Positions 5,824-11,396 of a stretch of DNA of 11,501 bases are shown here, piece by piece. Every line of letters starts with the position of its first letter. Positions within the stretch are counted from its first letter, which is position 1. The stretch spans positions 1 through 11,501 of the forward strand of contig JASLEN010000452.1 in assembly GCA_030151105.1 (NCBI GenBank). Direction: 5' to 3'. The position numbers were made by a program, and so were the translations under genes. The stretch comes from Dysgonomonas sp. (lineage in GTDB: Bacteria; Bacteroidota; Bacteroidia; Bacteroidales; Dysgonomonadaceae). The notes under the pieces are model-generated. The model made no database searches. It was not told where the DNA came from and was given only the letters and a program-made list of their open reading frames with translations.

Positions 5824-6708
5824 ATGAAACTATTTACTTCTATACTTGCCTCATTTCTGCTATTTTGTTCATTACAAGTAGTAGCCAATACTCCCGTTAT
5901 ACGTTTTGGACTGGTTGCCGACACGCAATATGCCGATGTAGCACCTCGTGGAAATAGATATTATAATATATCGCTCAACAAGCTGCAAGAGGCTGTTGAC
6001 AATTTCAATGAAGAAAAAGTCGATTTTGCAATCAACTTGGGAGATATGATAGACAGAAATCCTGCCGATTTGGATTTGGTGATGAAAATTCATAACGACC
6101 TCAAGGGCAAGGTGTATGCGATACCTGGGAACCATGATTATAGTGGTTTTGTGGATAACAATATGCTATTCAAAAAACTGAAAATGCCTGCTGAATATTA
6201 TAGTTTCACTCGCAAAAAGTGGAGATTCATCATGCTCAATACCAACGAAGTAGCATCTTATGCCAACATAGAAGCATCGAACAAAGAAAAAGAACTTGCT
6301 GCAATGAAAGACAGCATAGAATCGAGAGGGCGAAACAATTTTCAGACCTACAATGGCGGCATCAGCAAAATGCAGATGACATGGCTCTTAGACCAACTTA
6401 CGCAAGCTGAAAAGAAAGGTGAAAACGTGATTGTATGCACGCACCATCCGCTCTACCCTGAAACTGAGCTTACAGCATTGAATGACAAAGAGATATTGGA
6501 AACTCTAACAGCTTTCACCTCCGTCAAGCTTGTTCTTTCGGGTCATCACCATGTAGGAGGTTTTGGAACTTTTGAGGGCATTCCGTGTGTAACGGCTGAG
6601 GGGATGTTAGAGACTGAGGACAACTCTTATGGAATTGTTGAAATTTATGAGGATAAAATTCTCATCGTAGGCAAAGGTCGCATGACATCGAGAGAGATTA
6701 AACTCTAA
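5824..6708 (+). CDS. Exported ADPRM-like metallophosphatase (ADP-ribose/CDP-alcohol diphosphatase type)
   Basis: A 294-residue protein with a cleavable signal peptide (MKLFTSILASFLLFCSLQVV, cleavage after A-N or near), so it acts in the periplasm or outside. All calcineurin-type metal motifs are present: VADTQ (D33, Q35), GDMID (D74, D77), GNHD (N103, H104), THHP (H207, H208) and SGHHHVGG (H241-H243). The arrangement is close to the eukaryotic manganese-dependent ADP-ribose/CDP-alcohol diphosphatase ADPRM. It shares D-x-Q instead of D-x-H, RYYxxSLxxLQEAVDNFN after the first motif, Y-N-G-G-I (N177-G179) before the substrate region, G-H-x-H-x-G-G and a late E-G-x-L-E-T. By family it should split a pyrophosphate bond in ADP-ribose, CDP-choline or similar nucleotides; actual substrate is inferred. 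It converges on the PAP2 gene with only 20 bp between stop codons and no clear terminator. Confidence 0.8.
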   Translation: MKLFTSILASFLLFCSLQVVANTPVIRFGLVADTQYADVAPRGNRYYNISLNKLQEAVDNFNEEKVDFAINLGDMIDRNPADLDLVMKIHNDLKGKVYAIPGNHDYSGFVDNNMLFKKLKMPAEYYSFTRKKWRFIMLNTNEVASYANIEASNKEKELAAMKDSIESRGRNNFQTYNGGISKMQMTWLLDQLTQAEKKGENVIVCTHHPLYPETELTALNDKEILETLTAFTSVKLVLSGHHHVGGFGTFEGIPCVTAEGMLETEDNSYGIVEIYEDKILIVGKGRMTSREIKL

Positions 6709-6728
6709 CCTCTCTCAATACTCATACT

Positions 6729-7646
6729 CTAGAAATTATAAGACAAACCCACGCCATAGCCCATGTGCCCTTGGCTATCGGGCAATACGGAAGGCATAAA
6801 AACAAGGTTTTCGTGCTTATCTTTGATGCTAAAAAGCCTGTACCAAACTGGCAACATCAAATAGCCCACTTCGGCACTAAGAATACCTACGCCAGCTCCC
6901 ATCACCACATCGCTTATCCAATGTTTGTGATTAATCATACGCATCACACCCACGCCAGTAGCAGCAGTATAACCCGCCACACCTATCAGAGGCGATACAT
7001 CGTAGTATTCTTTCATCAAAATATGTGCTCCCACAAAGGCTGCAGCCGTATGTCCAGAAGGGAAAGAACTTGTGCCACGATTGCCTGGACGAGCCACGCT
7101 AATGTTCCTTTTCATTGTCTCCACCGTTACGCCCATCACGAGATAAGAAGTAGCCGTAATCAGCGTGCGATCTCTAAAATTGTGTTTGGCAGGAACTCCC
7201 ATAAAATCAAGCCCATAAACCATAGCAGCTGGTGCAAATTGCAAGTAATCATCTACCCAAACAGTCTTTGGATAATGCTCCCCAAGTTCGTGATCGGTAC
7301 TATAATCTAGATCTCGCAAAGGCTTATAGAAACGAGTGGTGATTCCGTAGCTAAACATAGCGGCAGGAATAATAAATTTGGCATAAGGTTTGTGAATAAA
7401 GCTCTTATTATCAGAAGTTTTATATTCAAAGTCAACAGGTTTGAAATCAGCATTTGACACCCCTAATTTTAATGTAGGCGACAAATCCTCTTGTCCTAAA
7501 CCACTTGTGGATGAAGGCCTTCCAAAAGTAGGTACATGAGTTGGTTTAAGAGGTTTGAAAGGCAAAATCTCTTTCTTGTAATCTTGAGCAACCGCTGTTG
7601 CAGTAGTGTAAATAACCAAAGTAAAAAGCAGTAGTAGTTTTAGCAT
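6729..7646 (-). CDS. PAP2 superfamily phosphatase, exported
   Basis: The minus strand encodes a PAP2 (type 2 phosphatidic acid phosphatase) protein of 305 residues from ATG 7646, or 315 from ATG 7676. I prefer 7646 because the signal peptide MLKLLLLFTLVIYTTATAVA then starts at once and has a good cleavage site (A-V-A/Q). All three catalytic motifs are complete: K-x6-R-P (K189, R196, P197 counted from 7676), P-S-G-H (206-209, with the catalytic H209) and R-x5-H-x3-D (R246, H252, D256). Such enzymes remove phosphate from lipid phosphates or isoprenyl pyrophosphates at the outer face of the membrane; undecaprenyl pyrophosphate or lipid A phosphates are possible substrates but unproven. An N-terminal extension of about 80 residues precedes the domain, and the C-terminus ends GYGVGLSYNF, beta-strand-like. 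It converges with the metallophosphatase gene. Confidence 0.85.
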   Translation of the reverse strand: MLKLLLLFTLVIYTTATAVAQDYKKEILPFKPLKPTHVPTFGRPSSTSGLGQEDLSPTLKLGVSNADFKPVDFEYKTSDNKSFIHKPYAKFIIPAAMFSYGITTRFYKPLRDLDYSTDHELGEHYPKTVWVDDYLQFAPAAMVYGLDFMGVPAKHNFRDRTLITATSYLVMGVTVETMKRNISVARPGNRGTSSFPSGHTAAAFVGAHILMKEYYDVSPLIGVAGYTAATGVGVMRMINHKHWISDVVMGAGVGILSAEVGYLMLPVWYRLFSIKDKHENLVFMPSVLPDSQGHMGYGVGLSYNF

Positions 7647-7692
7647 ATTATTTAAGATAAAATTGTGTACTGGCATAAACTATTATTCTAAT

Positions 7693-7706
7693 AATCAACG
7701 TTGATT
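7693..7706. promoter_or_regulatory. Perfect 14-bp palindrome upstream of the PAP2 gene
   Basis: AATCAACGTTGATT is a perfect palindrome 17-47 bp before the two possible starts of the PAP2 gene, in its presumed promoter region. It is a candidate operator for a dimeric regulator. No perfect TAnnTTTG box was found near it. Confidence 0.3.
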
Positions 7707-7803
7707 GTCATATCTATTTAATTTTCGATCAAAATAAATATGTTTTCTGACAATACAATTTGTCTAGAATAAAAAACCAAAAATCTTAATAATAACGCAA
7801 CAA

Positions 7804-7840
7804 AAAAGACTTCATTGTCTCAACGAAGTCTTTTCTATAA
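7804..7840 (-). terminator. Hairpin terminator after terS remnant
   Basis: AAAAGACTTC (7804-7813) and GAAGTCTTTT (7825-7834) form a 10-bp stem with an 11-nt loop. On the minus strand it is followed by TTTTTTG, so it should end the terS-containing operon 32 bp after the last stop codon. The plus-strand tail is weaker. Confidence 0.8.
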
Positions 7841-7865
7841 AATTAATAATGAATCTAAATAAGCC

Positions 7866-8411
7866 TCAACCAAGTGACTCTTTCAACTGCTTGATCTCTT
7901 GCTTGGCGGAAGCAGTTGTAACATTGATAACCAGCTCTCTACCATCAGTGCTCGTCAACTCCGTTCGCTCCTTGAAAGCAGACACTCCAATGTGTTTGCC
8001 AAGCAATTCGAGGTTTTTGAGTTTGTCGGGCATCTATATTTTTTTCACAAGGGCATTTGCCGTTTTAACTTCCGAAATATCAATGGCAGCAACAGATTTT
8101 CGCCACTCTTCCGACCAGTCTTTAATGGGCAATACATTTCCCTCATCATCCACAATATCAGCCAAATCGAGCCTATCTATCTCCAACAATCGTTGCAAAA
8201 CATAGTCGGATGTTGCCTCCACTCTAGCCTTTCGTTCTTCCATCAACTCTTGCAAACGCTGACCAATAGCCGCATTGGCGAGATTGCGAGAGCCTATCAC
8301 CGAAGCCGACGCAGCACTATATCCCGCTCTGATAGCCGCTTGCGTAGCATTGAAGTCGATAAGATATTCATAGCAAAACATCTCTTGTTTAGTTGTCAGT
8401 TGTTGCATCAT
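7866..8411 (-). pseudogene. terS: Phage terminase small subunit, interrupted by in-frame TAG
   Basis: The first part (8411-8034, 125 residues) starts MMQQLTTKQEMFCYEYLIDF followed by NATQAAIRAGYS, the classical Terminase_2 opening with its helix-turn-helix that binds phage DNA, then helical oligomerisation segments and DLADIVDDEGNVLPIKDW. It stops at TAG (8034-8036) after ALVKKI. In the same frame, directly after the TAG, ATG opens 55 more codons (MPDKLKNLELLGKHIGVSAF ...) to TGA at 7866-7868. K-L-K-x-L-E-L-L-G-K-H-x-G-V is the normal conserved C-terminal motif of this family, so the two parts were one protein of about 180 residues. A single substitution, for example AAG to TAG, explains the break. 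Alternatives are two polypeptides by restart at the adjacent ATG, or amber readthrough. TerS normally recognises DNA and guides the large terminase, which is absent here. Confidence 0.8.
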
Positions 8412-8438
8412 TTAGATCGTTTGATTGTTAAACACTTA

Positions 8439-8711
8439 TCACTTTTTAGACGCTTTTCGCTTAGTCTTTTGTGAAGCTGTTTTGAGGGTAGAGGGTGGTG
8501 TTGTATCTTCTTCTGAATCTGCCTGTTCAGCAAGCCATTTCTTAAGCTCATTCACTTTTCGGATGAGGCAACTAGCACAGGCTTGAGGCTGTTCATTTTT
8601 GTCAAACACCTCATTGTATGCACTATACACACGGCTCATGGAGTAGCGATGTGTTTTTTCAACTTCTTGAACCAATTCTTTTACTTTGTCTCTTAAATCT
8701 TTGTTTTCCAT
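8439..8711 (-). CDS. Small phage-associated protein with CxxC pair, unknown function
   Basis: This 90-residue, highly charged protein begins MENKDLRDKVKELVQEVEKT, a predicted helix or short coiled coil. It continues SMSRVYSAYNEVFDKNEQPQ into C-A-S-C (45-48) and LIRKVNELKKWL, then ends in an acidic stretch and a Lys-rich tail (KTKRKASKK) that could bind nucleic acid. Its ATG overlaps the TAA of the membrane-protein gene by one base (TAATG), and terS starts 27 nt downstream, so the three are surely one operon and the first two are translationally coupled. Its place just before terS suggests a packaging or DNA-handling accessory protein, but this is inference from position only. The lone CxxC pair could form part of a metal site in a dimer. 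I do not recognise a named family. Confidence 0.65.
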   Translation of the reverse strand: MENKDLRDKVKELVQEVEKTHRYSMSRVYSAYNEVFDKNEQPQACASCLIRKVNELKKWLAEQADSEEDTTPPSTLKTASQKTKRKASKK

Positions 8712-8989
8712 TACTCTATAATTTTATTATTATCATTTTTTCGAACTATAAAAAAAACAATGAAAGCAATAATAAAACCCGCAAATAGCAACGGCATCGA
8801 CTGCTGAAAAATTGCTATTGCACCAATGAAAATCCATGTGAGATGGAAGGTGCAACAAGGTCGGCAATTGAAGGGCTTTCTATCCAAAAATGAAGAAATA
8901 TTAGGCAACACTTTTGGAAGCCAATTCCCCAGATATAAGGATATTACAGTCGACAAAACTACAGCTAAAGATATTATTATTGCTTTCAT
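8711..8989 (-). CDS. Small membrane protein with Cys cluster, phage-associated
   Basis: From ATG 8989 the protein has 92 residues; a TTG at 9010 would add seven but is less likely. It has an N-terminal membrane helix (MKAIIISLAVVLSTVISLYL), a short loop with FLDRKPFNCRPCCTFHLTW, and a further hydrophobic part that can form one or two helices (IFIGAIAI, MPLLFAGFIIAFIVFFIV), then a polar tail. The loop cysteines C42, C45 and C46 beside the conserved-looking Phe-His-Leu-Thr-Trp resemble the Cys-x-x-C-x-T-x-x-x-x-W pattern of small phage membrane proteins such as the DUF1360 type, though this is only a resemblance. It is the first gene of the three-gene block. Possible roles are holin-like or membrane-anchoring functions; neither is shown. 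Confidence 0.6.
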   Translation of the reverse strand: MKAIIISLAVVLSTVISLYLGNWLPKVLPNISSFLDRKPFNCRPCCTFHLTWIFIGAIAIFQQSMPLLFAGFIIAFIVFFIVRKNDNNKIIE

Positions 8990-9087
8990 ACCAATAGATA
9001 AATGGCACAAAATATTATTACAAATTCTTAGCCCAAGTTTAGCTTTGACTTAGCTTGAAGATATACTTTTAGCCTCAATAATTTTAC

Positions 9088-9095
9088 TATCTTTG
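9088..9095 (+). promoter_or_regulatory. Promoter -7 box for the lipoprotein gene at 9188
   Basis: TATCTTTG followed by TAACC is a perfect TAnnTTTG box. Transcription should begin near 9101, giving a leader of about 87 nt before ATG 9188. That leader holds a 13-codon frame (MEAKPLTNRYTTY, from 9132), probably without meaning. Confidence 0.65.
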
Positions 9096-9187
9096 TAACC
9101 ACATGCTGTTTTCATACCCCTCAGCAGGGATTATGGAAGCAAAACCACTAACTAACAGATACACTACATATTAAAAAACAACACACA

Positions 9188-9964
9188 ATGAAGAAAATTA
9201 TCATCGTAGCTCTTTTTGCTGTACTCATTTTCAACTCATGCAAGGAACAAAAAGAAGTTAATCCAAAAGAATATTTACCCGAGGCCAAATATGATGGCAT
9301 GAAGGGAGAGATAGATTCGATTGTAGTCATTCATTACAAGAATGTTGAAGGCAATAAGAGCGATATTATTCTCTTAAAAGCTTCAGCTATCTACGACAAG
9401 AATGGATATGTGATAGAAAATAGAAATCAGACTTTTGACAATGAGGGTAAACCCTTAGAATACGCTGAGTTAAGCATAACAAGGGATAGCAATTCGCTTC
9501 CCACAGGTTACTCTATTTTGCAAGGCAATGATGCAGCTACCTCTTTCAAATTGGACAAGAGAGAGAATAAAAAAGAGACTTACGTACTTGCTTGTGACAA
9601 TAAGGATTTAGCCAATAAAAATCTGGTTTCGAAGGAGTTTACAGAGTTTACAGTTTGCACAATTTCTAATTTTGGAAATAGCGTTTCTAGCTACACCGAA
9701 ACATACAACGAAGAGGGTAAAAGAGTTAAAGCCGTAAAAGCCGCCAAAGATGGTAAGATACTAGAGTCAAGCACTATAGAATACAATAAAGAAGGACAGT
9801 TAAGCAAAAAGCTTGTGGAAAAAGACTCTGAACTAGAAGAGATTTTTTATACTGACTACAAATTGGAAGAGAGTCCGACTCAGAACTGGATAAATCGTTT
9901 GCAAAAAGATGCTTCGGGAAACATAAAAGCGCACGAGGAACGAAAAATATATTATAGAAAATAA
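9188..9964 (+). CDS. Lipoprotein with YD-like repeats
   Basis: A 258-residue protein whose signal peptide MKKIIIVALFAVLIFNSC ends in a lipobox-like F-N-S-C with Cys18. The mature part contains repeated beta-hairpin units of the form Y/F-(D/N)-x-(N/E)-G: YDKNG (69-73), FDNEG (83-87), YNEEG (173-177) and YNKEG (199-203), with D-G-K at 188-190 between the last two. The C-terminus, NWINRLQKDASGNIKAHEER followed by K-I-Y-Y, has the N-W-x-x-R-x ... G ... E-x-x-I-x-Y-Y ending common in Bacteroidota envelope proteins with RHS/YD-like or MORN/YwqK-like hairpins. Such repeats build an extended beta sheet; ligand and role are unknown. It is monocistronic, between its own promoter and a strong terminator, and is transcribed away from the phage-derived block. 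Confidence 0.75.
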   Translation: MKKIIIVALFAVLIFNSCKEQKEVNPKEYLPEAKYDGMKGEIDSIVVIHYKNVEGNKSDIILLKASAIYDKNGYVIENRNQTFDNEGKPLEYAELSITRDSNSLPTGYSILQGNDAATSFKLDKRENKKETYVLACDNKDLANKNLVSKEFTEFTVCTISNFGNSVSSYTETYNEEGKRVKAVKAAKDGKILESSTIEYNKEGQLSKKLVEKDSELEEIFYTDYKLEESPTQNWINRLQKDASGNIKAHEERKIYYRK

Positions 9965-9982
9965 CAAAATATCATCTATATG

Positions 9983-10017
9983 AAAAAACACTGGAGCATT
10001 GCTCTGGTGTTTTTTTT
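9983..10017 (+). terminator. Strong Rho-independent terminator
   Basis: A 15-bp stem (9983-9997 with 10001-10015, including two G-T pairs) around a 3-nt ATT loop is followed by further T residues. It lies 18 bp after the stop codon at 9964. A second inverted repeat, TATGCTCTC (10017-10025) with GAGAGCATA (10053-10061), follows directly and may be a back-up structure. Confidence 0.9.
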
Positions 10018-10114
10018 ATGCTCTCAATGCCTCTTCAATGCTAGAAAAGATAGAGAGCATACAATATCACATAGCAAATTAATTCATTAATCACTAAACA
10101 TTTACTTAATATAT

Positions 10115-10145
10115 TTTGTTATAATCATAAAATATGTTATATTTA
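10115..10145 (+). promoter_or_regulatory. Promoter with -33 and -7 elements at standard spacing
   Basis: TTTG (10115-10118) and TATATTTA (10138-10145, one base off TAnnTTTG) are separated by 19 bp, the normal Bacteroidota spacing. Transcription should start near 10152, about 128 nt before the lipoprotein ATG at 10280. The rest of the gap 9965-10279 holds the preceding terminator and the leader described next. Confidence 0.55.
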
Positions 10146-10176
10146 GGTAGATCATTAATTAAAGAAAGCAAAGCCT

Positions 10177-10283
10177 ATGAAACGTAAAACGATGCATGAT
10201 CTTTGTGAAACATGCGAAAAAGAATGATCCAAAATCATGCAGGTTCTGTAGTAGTAAAACATATAAAAATAAATGTATTATGA
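10177..10283 (+). promoter_or_regulatory. Structured leader with two chained mini-ORFs
   Basis: The arms TGCATGATCTTTG (10193-10205) and CAAAATCATGCA (10230-10241) form a 12-bp stem with one bulged C and a 24-nt loop. Two tiny frames run through it: 10177-10227 (MKRKTMHDLCETCEKE) and 10224-10283 (MIQNHAGSVVVKHIKINVL). The first stop overlaps the second start as ATGA, and the second stop overlaps the lipoprotein start as ATGA. This could be a translation-coupled attenuating leader, but might also be coincidence in AT-rich DNA. Both frames are very short and no homologue is known to me. Confidence 0.3.
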
Positions 10284-10642
10284 AAACAACACTTGCCATT
10301 TTAGCACTACTCGCAGCATTTACCTTTACCACCTGTGGATCGGACGTAATGAACGATGAAAGCGTAATCTCCAAGACCACAAAGGCTAAGATAAGCAACA
10401 GCGAGCAGCAATTGATTGCAGACTTTTCTGCTTTGATCAACAAAAGCATTGAAGTGGAGCAAAAAACCACCTCACTAGACAACAGAGCTGGTAGAGCCGC
10501 AGCCGAAGAGGAGTATAAGGCTGTAAGACAAGAGATTTTGAGCTTTATGGACAAAAACAAAGACCAAATTTCGACAATGGGCAACGAAGCCGCAAAAGAG
10601 TTTAAAGCTCTAATCGAAAAAGCACCATGGAGCAGGAAGTAG
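10280..10642 (+). CDS. Small helical lipoprotein of unknown function
   Basis: The protein has 120 residues from ATG 10280. The start is set by the signal peptide MKTTLAILALLAAFTFTTC (Cys19 after F-T-T); an in-frame ATG at 10196 would add 28 polar, Cys-containing residues in front and spoil it. The mature part is short, polar and predicted almost entirely helical (SNSEQQLIADFSALINKSIE, AAAEEEYKAVRQEILSFMDK, AAKEFKALIEKAP), with an acidic, Lys-rich composition. I recognise no family; small helical lipoproteins of this type are common in Bacteroidota and mostly unstudied. Expression probably depends on the upstream promoter and the unusual leader. A hairpin terminator follows 31 bp after the TAG stop. 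Confidence 0.7.
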   Translation: MKTTLAILALLAAFTFTTCGSDVMNDESVISKTTKAKISNSEQQLIADFSALINKSIEVEQKTTSLDNRAGRAAAEEEYKAVRQEILSFMDKNKDQISTMGNEAAKEFKALIEKAPWSRK

Positions 10643-10673
10643 CCACTAGAAACAACCTACTCCATACAAATAG

Positions 10674-10716
10674 AAAGAGACACCAATGAGATTTACTCAA
10701 TGCGTGTCTCTTTTTC
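10674..10716 (+). terminator. Rho-independent terminator after the small lipoprotein gene
   Basis: AAAGAGACAC (10674-10683) pairs with GTGTCTCTTT (10704-10713), with an inner TGAG/CTCA pairing, followed by TT and a C. The plus-strand run TTTTT makes it a good terminator for the gene ending at 10642. Confidence 0.85.
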
Positions 10717-10844
10717 TGCACTAAACTTTCGATAAAATAAATTCGCTATCTCATTAATTATTAATAAATTTACAAAAAGAAAAGGAGCACATACACTATC
10801 AGCAAATTACTGAATATTTTTAGACTAAAAATGTTCTAATAGAT

Positions 10845-10887
10845 AAAGGGATATTGCGATTTTAGAAAATCAATGCAATATCCCTTT
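10845..10887. terminator. Long perfect hairpin, probable terminator for the minus-strand genes
   Basis: AAAGGGATATTGC (10845-10857) pairs perfectly with GCAATATCCCTTT (10875-10887), and the loop itself pairs as GATTTT/AAAATC. It lies 36 bp after the stop of the minus-strand gene at 10924. U tracts are only moderate on both sides (TTTATCTATT on minus, TTTATTTAT on plus). The remaining DNA from 10717 to 10844 is very AT-rich and shows no gene. Confidence 0.55.
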
Positions 10888-10923
10888 ATTTATAACCTTA
10901 ACATCAAATTATAAGCACCTTAA

Positions 10924-11154
10924 TTATCTTCCCACACTTTCCAATATTTCAGAAATCATTAGTGATTGTTCATCAATGAGACGAGTTTGCTGTTTACAAG
11001 TTCTCAACAATTCTGCATTCAACTCTCTCTGCACTTGCAGTTGTCGCTCCAAGTTTTCTCTACGTGACGTACTATTTCTATTTTCTAGCTTTCTAAGCAA
11101 CATTACATTCATTTTCATTGTGTTATATTTATAGTTGTTGTATTTATTATTCAT
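10924..11154 (-). CDS. Small coiled-coil protein of unknown function
   Basis: A 76-residue protein with an Asn/Tyr/Lys-rich start (MNNKYNNYKYNTMKMNVMLL) and a long helical, heptad-like stretch from about residue 34 to 72 (ENLERQLQVQRELNAELLRT, then QQTRLIDEQSLMISEILE) that should form a coiled coil. There is a single cysteine at residue 53 and no signal peptide, so it is likely cytoplasmic. ATGs at codons 13 and 15 are alternative starts, and 13 would remove the low-complexity N-terminus. It starts 5 nt after the stop of the tiny membrane-protein gene and so is probably its operon partner. No family recognised. Low-complexity starts and small coiled coils like this are frequent in mobile elements, but nothing here proves that origin. 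Confidence 0.55.
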   Translation of the reverse strand: MNNKYNNYKYNTMKMNVMLLRKLENRNSTSRRENLERQLQVQRELNAELLRTCKQQTRLIDEQSLMISEILESVGR

Positions 11155-11159
11155 TTTAA

Positions 11160-11282
11160 TTACAATTCATCCTCATCAGGAGCTTGATTTACCTCATATA
11201 AAATCCAAGCATAAACTGCCAAAAGCAGTACAAAAACAAAAACCAATTTAACTATCATCGTTGTGTGTATTAAAAATTTCAT
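11160..11282 (-). CDS. Very small single-pass membrane protein
   Basis: From ATG 11282 (preceded by AGGAAG) this frame gives 40 residues; from ATG 11258 it gives 32. It consists of a short start (MKFLIHTTMIVK), one strongly hydrophobic helix (LVFVFVLLLAVYAWILY) and an acidic tail (EVNQAPDEDEL). The basic-start, helix, acidic-tail pattern is that of a genuine membrane micro-protein rather than a chance frame. Its TAA is 5 nt before the ATG of the coiled-coil gene at 11154, suggesting one transcript. No promoter match to TAnnTTTG was seen beyond a poor TATCGTTG about 30 bp upstream. Function unknown; it could pair with the coiled-coil protein at the membrane. Confidence 0.5.
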   Translation of the reverse strand: MKFLIHTTMIVKLVFVFVLLLAVYAWILYEVNQAPDEDEL

Positions 11283-11396
11283 CTTCCTATATTTGGTACG
11301 TCCGTTTATTTATTAAACAACGATATTCGAAATCTTGTTCACATATTGTTTCATTTTATGCAATAAATAATATTTATAATACGATAAACGATTACA

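Larger units (their letters stand above)
7804..8989 (-). mobile_element. Phage-derived three-gene remnant (terS module)
   Basis: Three closely packed minus-strand genes (a Cys-rich membrane protein, a small CxxC protein and a terminase small subunit) look like the start of a phage packaging module in a Bacteroidota prophage. A terminator follows terS directly, where a large-terminase gene would be expected. No integrase, portal, capsid or attachment site was seen. The borders are therefore only the visible gene block, and the remainder of the prophage has presumably been deleted. Confidence 0.5.

Noticed and set aside
6765..7310. Long plus-strand frame of 181 codons opposite the PAP2 gene
   Set aside because: It is antisense to a gene with all catalytic motifs and its translation is His/Ser-rich without any domain.
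7899..8474. Plus-strand frame of 191 codons opposite terS and its neighbour
   Set aside because: It is a shadow of the minus-strand phage genes, whose conserved motifs and coupling are clear.
7862..9078. AGCCTCAA repeated at 7862-7869 and 9071-9078, flanking the phage-derived block, as possible attachment site repeats
   Set aside because: Eight bases are too short, and one copy covers the terS stop codon.
10196..10279. Longer lipoprotein start at ATG 10196
   Set aside because: It would put 28 polar residues in front of a perfect signal peptide and lipobox.
10640..10735. Frame stays open for about 31 codons after the TAG stop of the small lipoprotein gene, suggesting readthrough
   Set aside because: The extension runs straight through a good terminator hairpin and has no protein-like motifs; a 31-codon open run is not rare.
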